Origin: Plantactinospora alkalitolerans
GTDB lineage: Bacteria > Actinomycetota > Actinomycetes > Mycobacteriales > Micromonosporaceae
Direction of reading: 5' to 3'
Assembly (NCBI RefSeq): GCF_015690345.1
Contig: NZ_JADPUN010000437.1
Coordinates: 1 to 33,242, forward strand
DNA length: 33,242 nt
Made by a program: the position numbers and the translations under genes. How positions within the stretch are numbered: the stretch's first letter is position 1; each line of letters begins with the position of its first letter. The notes under the pieces are model-generated. The model had not been told where the DNA came from. It worked only from the letters and a program-made list of their open reading frames with translations, and ran no database searches. Positions 23,695 through 32,343 of the stretch are shown here, piece after piece.

Positions 23695-24157
23695 CCCGCA
23701 AGGTCGACTTCGTGAAGGGTGAGCCCGGCGGTGTGGAGGTGTGCGCGTGGACCTTGGGTCGCTTCACCCCCGTGGCTGGGTTGCGGGCCACCCGGCCGTC
23801 GGTGTTGGCCACCAGGTGGTTGTACCAGCTGGACACCGATGCGAGGGCTCGGGCGACCGTGCTGGCCTTGGCGGCGCGCCCGCCGCCAAGTTCGCGCCAC
23901 ACCTTGAACTGGCTCAGGTCGGTCGGCCGGGCGTCGAGCGGGTCCAGGCGCTCGCGGACGCGCACCAATCCAGGTAGGTGGAGAGGTCTCGGCGGTGCGC
24001 GATCGCGGTGTGCCGGGAGTTGCCCCACGAGTCAAGGTTCCAGGCGACGGTGAGGCGGCGGACGCTGTACCGGCTGCCGTCGTCCGGGGGCAGGCCGGGC
24101 AGGCCGGCCACCCCGGCGGCGATCTGCCGAATCGCGGCGACCAGGGCGCCGTCCGGA
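23695..24157 (-). pseudogene. Tyrosine recombinase, middle fragment with frameshift
   Basis: Minus-strand reading from the miniature Tn3 element edge gives ALVAAIRQIAAGVAGLPG, SRYSVRRLTVAWNLDSWGN and SRHTAIAHRRDLSTYLDWC. One base is then missing near 23960. It continues VRERLDPLDARPTDLSQFKV, WRELGGGRAAKASTVARALA, SSWYNHLVANTDGRVARNPA and TGVKRPKVHAHTS. This is the SAM-like core-binding domain of a phage-type integrase. The N-terminus is cut at 24157 and the catalytic domain at 23695 by the IS remnant. It differs from the other two integrase fragments. Confidence 0.65.
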
Positions 24158-24194
24158 GGCCCGCCCGTAGTTTCCAGACCAAAACAACGGTAAG
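24158..24194 (+). repeat. Left terminal inverted repeat of the miniature Tn3 element
   Basis: 37 bp, one A shorter than the right copy in the run after CCAGACC. The outer end GGCCCG faces the integrase fragment. Confidence 0.75.
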
Positions 24195-24202
24195 CAGTTG
24201 AT

Positions 24203-24643
24203 CTAGGCCCTAACCTGGGGCCCCCTCGCCCGGGCGAACAGGAACTCGTCGAGGTCCTTCCACTCTGCGGTGTCCATCGACCGCCAGCCGGCGTAGCCGG
24301 CCACCTCGCGCAGATGATCCGTCCGGGTCTGCTCCCGCTCGCCGTACCCGCGCAGCTCACCCATCGCGATCCCGAGCCGCTGCGACAACCGGCCCACCAC
24401 GGCGGCCGGCGCCGCCGCCACCTGATCGGGCACGAACCCGAGCCACGGCAGCGTGCACAGCTGGACCGCCACGCCCAGCACGTTGCGGCCCGTGCGGAAC
24501 TGACGCACGAACGCCTCGTCCGCACCAGTCAACGTGAAGTACCGGATCAGCTCGCCCCGGTTGATCTCCGGGAAGCCCCGAAGCCACGCCAGTTCCTCCG
24601 CCGAGAACACGTCCTGAGTCGCCACGAACCACCACCCGAGCAT
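24203..24643 (-). pseudogene. Tn3-family transposase (TnpA), N-terminal DUF4158 fragment
   Basis: From ATG 24643: VATQDVFSAEELAWLRGFPE, INRGELIRYFTLTGADEAFV, GVAVQLCTLPWLGFVPDQVA, GELRGYGEREQTRTDHLREV and WRSMDTAEWKDLDEFLFARA, with similarity ending near 24215. This is the N-terminal DUF4158 domain of Tn3 transposases, normally about 1000 residues with a distant DDE core that is absent here. The fragment lies just inside the right terminal repeat, the native position of a tnpA start. Confidence 0.8.
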
Positions 24644-24705
24644 CGACCGTCACCAAACGGAACGGCACGCTACGGCCCGGGATAGAGCTTGATCAACCCT
24701 CAGTT

Positions 24706-24743
24706 CTTAGCGTTGTTTTTGGTCTGGAAACTACGGACGGGCC
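24706..24743 (-). repeat. Right terminal inverted repeat of the miniature Tn3 element
   Basis: 38 bp; the inner edge CTTAGCGTT faces tnpA and the outer edge ends GACGGGCC at 24743. Confidence 0.75.
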
Positions 24744-24878
24744 AAGCGTTGAGCCGCCGGTCCGCTGCGGAACTACGAGCCGGCCCGCAATGCGCCTGCC
24801 CCGGAACAGTCGCCACCCCGAGTTCTTCCTTGGCGCTCGCCCGGCGACTTGATCGATCCAGGTGAAAAAGGTTCGGTG

Positions 24879-24907
24879 TTGACGGCCCGTGTGCCAAAGC
24901 ATAGATT
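24879..24907 (+). promoter_or_regulatory. Predicted promoter of the CotH-family gene
   Basis: TTGACG (24879-24884), a 17-bp spacer, and TAGATT (24902-24907) are close to the housekeeping-sigma consensus. The start codon lies about 84 bp downstream. Nothing resembling a repressor site is seen nearby. Confidence 0.6.
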
Positions 24908-24990
24908 GGCGTCAATATCACGATGGCCTGCCCCCATCGACGACGCCAGCGGTGCCTCGATCAATCGCCAGTCTCGATCAAGGACGAAGG

Positions 24991-26805
24991 GTGCCTTCCG
25001 TGCGAAGAACCAGGATGAAAGTAATCGGCGCGCTGGCCGTACTGACGGTCGTCACGGCGGGATGTGCCGGCGGCGTCTCCAGCCCAGCCGGGCTGACCAG
25101 TGCGGCGGAGTTGGCCGTCAACGCTGCCCGGCATGGCCCGCCGGCCGACCAGCGAGCCGTGGACGCCCTCGGCGGCTCGGGGTCGGCCGGCGTCGACCCG
25201 GCCGCCGCGACTGCCCAGACCAGGCAGCAGCAGGCGATGCTGGAGGGCGACATCCAGTTCTCCGTGCCGAGCGGCACCTTCCAGGGCCAGCAGTCGGTGC
25301 AGCTGAGCACCAGCATCGCGAACGCGCAGATCAGGTACACCACCGACGGCACCGCGCCGACTGCGGCCTCGCCGCTCTACCAGGGCGCGATCACGCTACA
25401 GCGCACCGCCCAACTGCGTGCTCAGGCCTTCGTCGACGGCGCGGCCAGTGGTGCGATGGGCACCTCGGTCTACGTCGCTCGGACGATCGACGCGGAACAC
25501 GACCTCCCGCTGGTCGTGTTGGACGCCTACGGCGGCGGCAAGCCGGCCCGTGACTACCGGGACGTCGCCGTGATGGTGATGGACCGGCAGAACTCCGTGG
25601 CCTCGTTGGGACAGCAGCCGGCCGTCGCCACCCGGGGTGGCTTCCATCTGCGCGGTCAGTCGTCCAGCAACTTCGCGAAGGCGCCCTACCGGCTCGAGTT
25701 CTGGAACAACGAGGACAAGGACGCCGACTACCCGGTGCTAGGCATGCCGGCCGACTCCGACTGGGTGCTGCGTGGCCCGTTCCCGGACAAGACCCTGATC
25801 CGGGACGCCTTCGCCTACAGCATCGGCCGGGACATGGGGCTGCGGGCGCCGCGGTTCGCGTTCGTCGAGGTCTATCTCAACCTGGACGCCCAGCCATTGG
25901 CGGCAGACGACTACCAGGGCGTCTATCTGCTGGTAGAGACCCTCAAGAACTCGCCGGACCGGATGAACCTGCAGAAGCTCAAGAAGTCGGATATCACCGA
26001 ACCCGCGATATCCGGTGGCTACGTCATGCAGTTCAACGCGCTGGCCGCCGAGCCGCCGATCCTGACTTGTACCAGGAAGCCGCCGAGCAACGCCTGCTGG
26101 AGCGACCTCGAGGTCAACGATCCGGATGAGCTGCAACCGGAGCAGCTGGCCTGGATCACCGACTACATCCAAAGGTTCCATGACTCGTTGCGGAGTGCGA
26201 ACCCGTCCGATCCGACGACCGGATATCCGGCCTACATCGATGTCGACTCGTGGGTGGACCGGATTGTGCACAACGAGCTGGCGCGGGAGCCTGACGCCTA
26301 CATCCGCAGCACCTACTTCTTCAAGGACCGGCAGGGCAAGCTCGTCGCCGGTCCATTGTGGGACTACGACATCGGTTACGCCGCGTACACCGGCTTCGGC
26401 GGAGCGACCACCACCGGGTGGCAGTTCCAGCCCGGCTTCGGCAGCAACACAACCGACTGGTTCATAAGGCTGATGCAGGATCCCGCCTTCGCCGCTCGCG
26501 CGAAGACCCGCTGGGAGGCGCTGCGCACCGGCATCATGTCCGATGCGCAGCTCGGGGCGCGGGTCACGACGTTGAGTGCGCCGCTGATCAACGCGGCCCA
26601 GCGCAACTTCACCAAGTGGCCGATTCTGAACCAGCGTGTCGTCGGTGGTTTCCAGACCCAGGTCAGCCAGACGTGGCAGCAACAGCTCGACATCATGCGG
26701 CAGTGGTTGATCGCCCGCACGGCCTGGCTGGACTCCTCCGGGTGGACGCCTACCGCGACGGCGCCGGCGGACGCCGTACCGCCGCCGCAGCTGACGGCGA
26801 GATGA
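24991..26805 (+). CDS. CotH kinase family lipoprotein with N-terminal beta-sandwich domain
   Basis: 604 residues from GTG 24991 (AGGA six bases upstream); GTG 25000 and ATG 25015 are alternatives. A signal (VIGALAVLTVVTAGC) with a lipobox-like TAGC suggests a surface lipoprotein anchored at Cys25. A chitobiase-C-terminal-like beta domain follows (IQFSVPSGTFQGQQSVQLS, IRYTTDGTAPTAASPLYQG, about 85-155). The CotH domain fills the rest: RGGFHLRGQSSSNFAKAPYR, DKTLIRDAFAYSIGRDMGLR, YQGVYLLVETLKN and PLWDYDIGYAAYTGFGG, where Asp458 and Asp460 of the WDYD motif fit the metal/catalytic site. Spore CotH phosphorylates coat protein; the target of this secreted form is unknown. It lies inside the tRNA-Pro element, facing away from the Tn3 relic. 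Confidence 0.85.
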   Translation: MPSVRRTRMKVIGALAVLTVVTAGCAGGVSSPAGLTSAAELAVNAARHGPPADQRAVDALGGSGSAGVDPAAATAQTRQQQAMLEGDIQFSVPSGTFQGQQSVQLSTSIANAQIRYTTDGTAPTAASPLYQGAITLQRTAQLRAQAFVDGAASGAMGTSVYVARTIDAEHDLPLVVLDAYGGGKPARDYRDVAVMVMDRQNSVASLGQQPAVATRGGFHLRGQSSSNFAKAPYRLEFWNNEDKDADYPVLGMPADSDWVLRGPFPDKTLIRDAFAYSIGRDMGLRAPRFAFVEVYLNLDAQPLAADDYQGVYLLVETLKNSPDRMNLQKLKKSDITEPAISGGYVMQFNALAAEPPILTCTRKPPSNACWSDLEVNDPDELQPEQLAWITDYIQRFHDSLRSANPSDPTTGYPAYIDVDSWVDRIVHNELAREPDAYIRSTYFFKDRQGKLVAGPLWDYDIGYAAYTGFGGATTTGWQFQPGFGSNTTDWFIRLMQDPAFAARAKTRWEALRTGIMSDAQLGARVTTLSAPLINAAQRNFTKWPILNQRVVGGFQTQVSQTWQQQLDIMRQWLIARTAWLDSSGWTPTATAPADAVPPPQLTAR

Positions 26806-26884
26806 GCTGGTGAGAGAGCGCCGGACGCGGTCGTCGGCCATCGCCGGTGGCCGCATCCGGTCGGCGGGTGCCGTGAGATCACTC

Positions 26885-27035
26885 GCATTGAATCTCCGAT
26901 TCCTGCATAATATGTTGTCTGCACGATCGAGGCTCGGTGGTGGGCGCACACCACGTCGGCGCCGCGCACCTCGATTGCCTTGTCCATTGCGATTACCGCC
27001 CGCGCCTCGTCGGTTATGGTCGGCGTCTCGGTCAC
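26885..27035 (-). pseudogene. Small coupled gene, 3' end probably lost
   Basis: From GTG 27035 the frame reads TETPTITDEARAVIAMDKAI, EVRGADVVCAHHRASIVQTT and YYAGIGDS. Beyond about 26885 the frame continues as unconvincing antisense of the CotH gene. The start overlaps the stop of the upstream small gene (GTGA), a sign of translational coupling. I do not recognise the family; small coupled genes of this kind are usual in actinomycete integrative elements. Confidence 0.4.
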
Positions 27036-27276
27036 CTGGTCAGCCCCGGGTCTTCGTGGTCAGGCCGGTAGGTGTCGCACATCTCGCCGTCCTGGATGGC
27101 CCGGTCGGCGGCGATGTCTCGACGGGATCGCCTGGCCCTGAGCGGCCGCTTCATAAGGGCGATGAACGCCAGAACGATGTTCCATAGCGAAGAACCGGCA
27201 CCGCGCGAGGCGGCGACGGGCACCGGGTCGGAAGCGGCCAGCTGGTCGCCCTCGGCGTCGCCGCCGGGCTGCTGCC
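27032..27276 (-). pseudogene. Small gene, 5' end removed by IS
   Basis: The open frame from the IS edge reads GSSLWNIVLAFIALMKRPLR, ARRSRRDIAADRAIQDGEMC and DTYRPDHEDPGLTR with a stop at 27032. A short hydrophobic helix (WNIVLAFIALM) followed by a basic stretch suggests a membrane-associated small protein. The N-terminus was lost at 27277. Its stop overlaps the start of the next gene. Confidence 0.45.
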
Positions 27277-28467
27277 CTGTACCGTGCCATAACCTGTTTT
27301 CCGGGCGTGACCTGGCGTTTTGAAGATCGTGTCAGGCTGCTCGGTGGTACTCGTTGATCACCCCGCCGAGTCGTTGTCGGCGTCGTACGGGATTGTTGAT
27401 GGGGATGATGATGGCCGGGTCGTGGTTGGGTGGGCGTTGCTGTCGTCCTTGGTGGGGTCGGTGGTTGTTGAAGTGGTCGACGTACTCGCCGATCATGGCC
27501 AGCGCGTGGCGCTCGTTGTAGATCAACATGTGGTCGGTGCACTCGTCGCGGAGGCTGCGTCCCCAGCGTTCGATGAAGCAGTTCGCCTGTGGTGTCCGGG
27601 GTGGGGTCTTGACCACGGCGATGCCCTGGGCGGTGAAGACATCATCGAAGGCGGTGGTGTACTTGGCGTCGCGGTCGCGGATGAGGAATCGGAACCGGTT
27701 GGCGCGCTCGCCCAGGTCGAAGACGAGGTTGCGGGCCTGCTGGGTCACCCACTGCCCGGTGGGGTGCGCCGTGACGCCGAGGAGATGGATCCGCCGGGTG
27801 GCTACCTCCATGACCACCAGCAGGTACAGGCGTCGTAGCAGGATCGTGTCGAGGTGGAAGAAGTCGATGGCCAACAGGCCGGTGGCCTGGTTACGCAAGA
27901 AAGTCCGCCAGCTGGCGTCCTGCTGGCGAGGCGCGGGGCCGAGGCGCCGGTGGGTCAGGATCCGCCGGATCGTGCCGGCACCGATCTGATGGCCGAGCCG
28001 CTGTAGTTCGCCCTGGATCCGGCGGTGTCCCCATCGCGGGTTTTCTCCTGCCGTCCGCAGCACGAGGTCCCGGATCTCGTCGCTGACGCGTGGGCGGCCG
28101 GGCCGGTTCGGGTAGGTCCAGTGGCGTCGTACCAGGCGGCGGTGCCAGGCCAGCAACGTGGCCGGGGTGACGATCCGATGGTTCCATATCCGGCGGGGTA
28201 GCAGGCGGGCCAGGGCGGACAGGACCGCCCGGTCCGGCCAGGACAACCGCGGCCGGCCGTGGACCTGCAGACGGAGCACCGCTATCTCGTGCCGCAGCAC
28301 GAGGACCTCGATCAGCAACGCCCTGTCGCTGCGGATCAACAATCCCAGACCGTTGAACAGGCGGATCATCCCCAGGTACAGCAACCGCACGACCATACCG
28401 ACGATCATCAACCCAGGCCGAGAACTCCCAGCTCACAGCATGTGCGACGAGTTTTGGCACGGTACAG
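27277..28467 (-). mobile_element. Intact 1191-bp IS with perfect 13-bp terminal repeats
   Basis: CTGTACCGTGCCA (27277-27289) and TGGCACGGTACAG (28455-28467) are exact inverted repeats; CC/GG flanks could extend them to 15. The element interrupts a small gene on one side and an integrase on the other. These are not parts of one gene, so DNA was lost at this site. Confidence 0.85.
27332..28411 (-). CDS. Integrase-core (rve) transposase, IS481/IS3-like
   Basis: 359 residues with all family blocks: [74 protein letters not shown], then the DDE core with Asp in [13 protein letters not shown], Asp in [16 protein letters not shown] and Glu in [14 protein letters not shown], and the tail [17 protein letters not shown]. 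This is the best-preserved member of the group and the closest intact relative of the remnants at 2105-2848 and 3649-3895. It is likely active. Confidence 0.88.
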   Translation of the reverse strand: MMIVGMVVRLLYLGMIRLFNGLGLLIRSDRALLIEVLVLRHEIAVLRLQVHGRPRLSWPDRAVLSALARLLPRRIWNHRIVTPATLLAWHRRLVRRHWTYPNRPGRPRVSDEIRDLVLRTAGENPRWGHRRIQGELQRLGHQIGAGTIRRILTHRRLGPAPRQQDASWRTFLRNQATGLLAIDFFHLDTILLRRLYLLVVMEVATRRIHLLGVTAHPTGQWVTQQARNLVFDLGERANRFRFLIRDRDAKYTTAFDDVFTAQGIAVVKTPPRTPQANCFIERWGRSLRDECTDHMLIYNERHALAMIGEYVDHFNNHRPHQGRQQRPPNHDPAIIIPINNPVRRRQRLGGVINEYHRAA

Positions 28468-28578
28468 GGTGGTCTGCGGGTAGTTCCCGGCGCGCAGTGA
28501 CCGGTCCCAGTCCCGCAGGAACCCGGCCCAGCCCCGCGGCAGGCCGGCGGTGAGCTTGTGAAGATCCAGTAGTGGCAT
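28468..28578 (-). pseudogene. Tyrosine integrase, N-terminal fragment cut by IS
   Basis: ATG 28578 opens MPLLDLHKLTAGLPRGWAG, then FLRDWDRSLRAGNYPQTT, and stops at the IS end. The pattern (a Leu-rich start, then a DWDRSLRAGN..TT block) is the first helix of the SAM-like core-binding domain of phage-type integrases of actinomycete mobile elements. It begins 113 bp from the tRNA-Pro 3' end, as expected for an integrase gene next to its attachment site, and reads into the element. The rest is missing. Confidence 0.55.
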
Positions 28579-28644
28579 GGCAACCTGCCCGAGTCAAGGA
28601 GTCCAACAGCGGCGTGCTAGACCGGGCATTCATGCCGAGCTATG

Positions 28645-28686
28645 AAAAGAGGGCTTCCGCAAGTCTCTGACCTGCGGAAACCCTCT
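28645..28686 (-). terminator. Terminator downstream of tRNA-Pro
   Basis: AGAGGGCTTCCGC (28648-28660) pairs with GCGGAAACCCTCT (28674-28686), leaving TTTT on the minus strand. In this position it would end the tRNA transcript. It belongs to the inserted element, because the 46-bp repeat separates it from the tRNA 5' half. Confidence 0.65.
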
Positions 28687-28688
28687 CG

Positions 28689-28765
<77 letters not shown>

Positions 28766-29069
28766 TTGCTGTCGTCCTGTGCTCCGTGCGACAGCCGGTA
28801 CAGCGTAGCGCAGGCCCGCTTCGTACGCGCACAGGCCTACCGTGCCTCGTCGACTGGCCTCGGTCCGTTACGACTCCGACACACCCCCTAAGGCATCCTA
28901 GGAAGATAGGTTGTCTCCGCAGCTCGGCATGGCGTGCAAGTGGCCCCGCCGGATCCCGCCCGACGGGGCCACCACAGACGACCAGGCGGGGACCCGCGAA
29001 AGGGTCAGACGCAGGATCGACACCGCTCAGGGGCCGTACGACCAGTCGGCCAAGCCCTCCGTACGCCGA
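28766..29069. other. Gap between tRNA-Pro and der
   Basis: I see no gene in these 304 bases. The tRNA promoter should lie at the left end (minus strand, upstream of 28765). The right part follows the der stop codon and shows no stem strong enough to call a terminator. Confidence 0.5.
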
Positions 29070-30473
29070 TCAGCCGTGCGGCTTACCGCGACCGCCCGCG
29101 CCGATCTTCTTCCTCGGCTTCACCGACACCTCCACCGGGCTGCCGACGAAGCCGAACTCCTCCCGGAGCTTGCGCTCGATGAACCGCTGATAGCCGGCGT
29201 CGAGCGGCGCAGTGGTGAAGAGCACGAAACGCGGCGGGGAGATGCCCGCCTGGGTGGCGAAGAGAATCCGTGGCGCACGACCACCGCGTACCGGGTGCGG
29301 TGTCCCCTGTACCAGGGCGGTGAGCCACTGGTTGAGCTGCCCGGTCGGCACCCGTGTCTCCCAACTCGCCAGGGCGGTACGGAGTGCCGGTGCGAGCTTG
29401 TCCACGGCCCGACCTGTCTTGGCCGAGACGTTCACCCGGATCGCCCAGGGGATCCGGCGCAACTCCCGCTCGATCTCCTTGTCCAGGTAGTAACGCCGGT
29501 CCTCGTCGACCAGGTCCCACTTGTTGAAGGCAATGACGAGAGCCCGGCCGGTCTCGGTGACCGTGGTCAGGATCCGCTGGTCCTGTTCACTGATCGGTTC
29601 GCTGGCGTCGAGCAACACGACCGCCACCTCCGCCGCCTCGATCGCGGCGGCGGTACGCAGGCTGGCGTAGTACTCCGTACCGCTGGCCTTGCCGACCCGC
29701 TTGCGCAGCCCCGCGGTGTCTACCAGTTGCCAGGTCTCCCCGCCGATCTCCACCAGGCTGTCGACCGGGTCGACGGTGGTACCGGCGACGGCGTCCACCA
29801 CCGACCGCTCCTCCTTCGCCAGTCGGTTGAGCAAACTGGACTTGCCCACGTTGGGACGGCCCACCAGGGCCACCCGGCGCGGCCCTCGCGGACCGGCCTC
29901 GCTGATCGGCGGCGCGTCCGGCAGCGCCTCGAGAATCGCGTCCAGCAGGTCACCGGAGCCCCGGCCGTGCAACGCGGAGACGGGACGGGGTTCGCCGAGC
30001 CCGAGCGACCACAACGACGTCGCCTCGACCTCCGTGGCCGCGTTGTCGGCCTTGTTCGCGACGAGCAGGACCGGCTTGGCGCTGCGCCGCAGCATCCGTA
30101 CCGCCGCCTCGTCGACGTCGGTGGCCCCGACCACGGCATCCACCACGAACAGCACCACGTCGGCCGTCGCGACGGCGATCTCGGCCTGCGCCGCGATCGC
30201 GCCGGCGCGGTCCTTCGCGTCCGGCTCCCAACCGCCGGTGTCGACCACCGTGAACTGCCGGCCCGACCACTGGGCGTCGTACGGGATCCGATCCCGGGTC
30301 ACCCCGGGAGTGTCCTCCACGACCGCCTGCCGCCGACCGATGATTCGGTTCACCAGGGTCGACTTGCCGACGTTCGGACGTCCGACGACGGCGACCACCG
30401 GCGTCGGGCCGGTCGCCTCGTCCTCGTCGACGTCCGGCTCCCGCAGTTCGATCCAACCGTCCCCCGTGCTCAC
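29070..30473 (-). CDS. der: Ribosome biogenesis GTPase Der (EngA)
   Basis: 467 residues from GTG 30473, with AAGGAGG four to five bases before it. Two tandem GTPase domains: the first begins [18 protein letters not shown], with DTGGW and NKAD; the second begins [17 protein letters not shown], with DTAGLR and NKWD. The C-terminal KH-like domain ends in a basic tail ([16 protein letters not shown]). Der acts in late assembly of the 50S subunit and is essential in most bacteria. It lies 67 bp downstream of cmk on the same strand, its usual partner in actinobacteria, so co-transcription is likely. Confidence 0.95.
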   Translation of the reverse strand: MSTGDGWIELREPDVDEDEATGPTPVVAVVGRPNVGKSTLVNRIIGRRQAVVEDTPGVTRDRIPYDAQWSGRQFTVVDTGGWEPDAKDRAGAIAAQAEIAVATADVVLFVVDAVVGATDVDEAAVRMLRRSAKPVLLVANKADNAATEVEATSLWSLGLGEPRPVSALHGRGSGDLLDAILEALPDAPPISEAGPRGPRRVALVGRPNVGKSSLLNRLAKEERSVVDAVAGTTVDPVDSLVEIGGETWQLVDTAGLRKRVGKASGTEYYASLRTAAAIEAAEVAVVLLDASEPISEQDQRILTTVTETGRALVIAFNKWDLVDEDRRYYLDKEIERELRRIPWAIRVNVSAKTGRAVDKLAPALRTALASWETRVPTGQLNQWLTALVQGTPHPVRGGRAPRILFATQAGISPPRFVLFTTAPLDAGYQRFIERKLREEFGFVGSPVEVSVKPRKKIGAGGRGKPHG

Positions 30474-30540
30474 GCCGCCTCCTTGCCCTGCCGGGTACGA
30501 CCCCGGTCCGCTACCTCACCGATCCAGCCACGCCACCGGG

Positions 30541-31224
30541 TCACCGACCCGGCCGCCGTCCGGCGAGCAGTTCGTGCAGCCGTGCCACGACCTCGTCGAT
30601 GCCCAGGGCGGTGGTGTCGAGCACCACCGCGTCCGGCGCCTGCCGCAGTGGATCGGCGGCGCGGGTGGAATCGAGCCGGTCACGCCGGGCGAGGTCGGCC
30701 GCGGTGGCCGCGACATCTGCGGAGTTTTCCGCGCTGCGCCGGTGCGCCCGTGCCTCGGCCGAGGCGGTCAGGTAGACCTTGAGGTCCGCATCCGGGGACA
30801 CTACCGAGCCGATGTCCCGGCCCTCCACCACGATTCGGCCGGCCGCCTCGATGATCTCCCGCTGCAGTGCGACGAGTTGTTCGCGTACAGCGGGCACGGC
30901 CGACACCGCCGACACCGCACCGGTGACCTCGGCCCCTCGGATATCCCGGTCGATGGCAATCCCGTCCGCGGTCACGCTCGGCGCCTCCGGATCCACACCG
31001 ATCTTGAGATCTGTCTCCCCCACCACCTTGGTGACCGCCTCGGCATCCTGGGGGTCGACCCCGGACCGCAGCACCGCCCAGGTCACCGCCCGGTACATCG
31101 CCCCGGTGTCCAGGTAGCGAGCGTCGAGCGCGGTTGCCAGCCGCCGGGAGACGGTGGACTTCCCCGAACCGGACGGGCCATCCACGGCGACCACACATCG
31201 CCTGGTCCGTTCCTTTTCCGCCAC
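30541..31224 (-). CDS. cmk: (d)CMP kinase (cytidylate kinase)
   Basis: 227 residues. GTG 31224 is preferred because AAGGAG lies six bases upstream; an in-frame GTG at 31239 overlaps that site. The P-loop is VVAVDGPSGSGKSTVSRRLA. LDTGAMYRAVTWAVL is the CMP-binding region, and IVVEGRDIGSVVSPDADLK plus YLTASAEARAHRR form the lid region. The enzyme phosphorylates CMP and dCMP using ATP, mainly to recycle CMP from RNA and lipid turnover. It is in line with rluB and der. Confidence 0.95.
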   Translation of the reverse strand: MAEKERTRRCVVAVDGPSGSGKSTVSRRLATALDARYLDTGAMYRAVTWAVLRSGVDPQDAEAVTKVVGETDLKIGVDPEAPSVTADGIAIDRDIRGAEVTGAVSAVSAVPAVREQLVALQREIIEAAGRIVVEGRDIGSVVSPDADLKVYLTASAEARAHRRSAENSADVAATAADLARRDRLDSTRAADPLRQAPDAVVLDTTALGIDEVVARLHELLAGRRPGR

Positions 31225-31593
31225 CGTTCTCTCCTTCACCGATCAAGGGGCAATCTGCCCGGCTCTGCCGAGTCGTGCGGGCAGCCGGCCGTGGCGGCGC
31301 CTCCGCGTTTCGCTGTCCATCATGCCCCGTCCGCCGTACCGGCCCGCGCCCGACCGGCCATCGCCGCCAGGAGACGAGCGCCGACCGGACTTCGAGCGGT
31401 CACGCGCCCGACAGCGGCCGTTCACCGCGCTGCTCCGGGCCGACCGAGTCGACGTCAGCCCGCGCGGGCCGCATCCCGTACACCTGGGGGACGGGGTTCG
31501 CCCGGCAGCAGGCCTGCCTATCGTTCAGGGCCACCGGCGACCGCGCCACCGAGCACGGCCACCAACGAACACCGGCCACCAGGGCCGCCGGCC
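31225..31593. other. Gap between the pseudouridine synthase gene and cmk
   Basis: I see no supportable gene in these 369 bases. The minus-strand frames here are Arg/Gly-rich and lack ribosome-binding sites. In some actinomycetes an extra gene (prephenate dehydrogenase) occupies this place; none is here. The gap could hold a promoter for cmk-der, but I cannot identify one. Confidence 0.45.
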
Positions 31594-32343
31594 TCAGTCG
31601 CCGACCGCCTTGAAGAGCGCCGCGACTTCGGCGTTCGTCAACCGACGGGTACGACCGGGGCGCAGGTCGCCGAGCCGGATCGGTCCGATCGCGGTACGTA
31701 TCAGCCGCGACACGGGATGCCCGACCTCGTCCAACAGCCGCCGTACGATGTGATTGCGCCCTTCGTGCAGGGTCAACTCCACCTGGGCCGTACGTCCCAA
31801 GGTGTCCACGAGGCGAAAGTCGTCCACCCGTGCCGGGCCGTCCGCCAACTCGACCCCGGCCTTCAGCCGTCGGCCGGCGTTCCGGGCCAGTGGGCCCGCC
31901 ACCTCGCACAGGTATGTCTTCGACACCCCGTACGACGGATGCATCAGGCGGTGGGCGAGCGTGCCGTCATTGGTGAGCAGCAGCAGTCCCTCGCTGTCCG
32001 CGTCGAGGCGGCCGACGTGGTAGACCCGCTCCTCGACCCGGCCGAGAAAGTCTCCCAGCGCGGTGCGTCCCTTCTCGTCCGCCATCGTCGAGACCACACC
32101 GCGCGGCTTGTTCATCGCGAGGTAGATCAGGCGGGTGTCGGTGACCAGCCGCTCGCCGTCGACGTAGATGACGGCAGAACTGGGATCGACCTTGTCCCCG
32201 AGCTGGGCGACCTGCCCGTCCACGGTGACCCGGCGCCGGAAGATCAGGTCCTCGCAGGCACGTCGGGAGCCGACGCCAGCGGCGGCGAGCACCTTCTGCA
32301 GGCGCTCGGCGCCGGGGGCGCCGCGGTTGTCATCGTGGGGCAT
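31594..32343 (-). CDS. rluB: rRNA pseudouridine synthase, RluB/RsuA family
   Basis: 249 residues from ATG 32343. The N-terminal S4 RNA-binding domain reads ERLQKVLAAAGVGSRRACED, then LIFRRRVTVDG. The catalytic domain contains YLAMNKPRGVVSTMADEKG and VYHVGRLDADSEGLLLLTND, whose Asp in GRLD is the catalytic residue of this family. HEGRNHIVRRLLDEVGHPV and LIRTAIGPIRLGDLRPGR complete the family pattern. It modifies uridines in ribosomal RNA; by synteny with scpB this is the RluB-type enzyme (23S rRNA), though RsuA-type specificity cannot be excluded. Its start overlaps the scpB stop by 14 bases, showing translational coupling. Confidence 0.9.
   Translation of the reverse strand: MPHDDNRGAPGAERLQKVLAAAGVGSRRACEDLIFRRRVTVDGQVAQLGDKVDPSSAVIYVDGERLVTDTRLIYLAMNKPRGVVSTMADEKGRTALGDFLGRVEERVYHVGRLDADSEGLLLLTNDGTLAHRLMHPSYGVSKTYLCEVAGPLARNAGRRLKAGVELADGPARVDDFRLVDTLGRTAQVELTLHEGRNHIVRRLLDEVGHPVSRLIRTAIGPIRLGDLRPGRTRRLTNAEVAALFKAVGD

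Larger units (their letters stand above)
24158..24743 (-). mobile_element. Miniature Tn3-family element (TIME-like) with about 38-bp inverted repeats
   Basis: The left repeat 24158-24194 (37 bp, GGCCCGCCCGTAGTTTCC ending ACGGTAAG) and the right repeat 24706-24743 (38 bp, whose complement is GGCCCGTCCGTAGTTTCC ending ACGCTAAG) differ at two bases and one A. Length, the GG start and the ending in TAAG are those of Tn3-family ends. Inside is only a 5' fragment of tnpA. The 586-bp size suggests a deletion derivative that could be moved by a full-length relative. The 5-bp flanks (CCGGA and AAGCG) do not match, so no target duplication remains. Confidence 0.7.

Noticed and set aside
28911-30782. 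623-codon plus-strand frame opposite der
   Set aside because: Antisense to der with no recognisable domain or ribosome-binding site.
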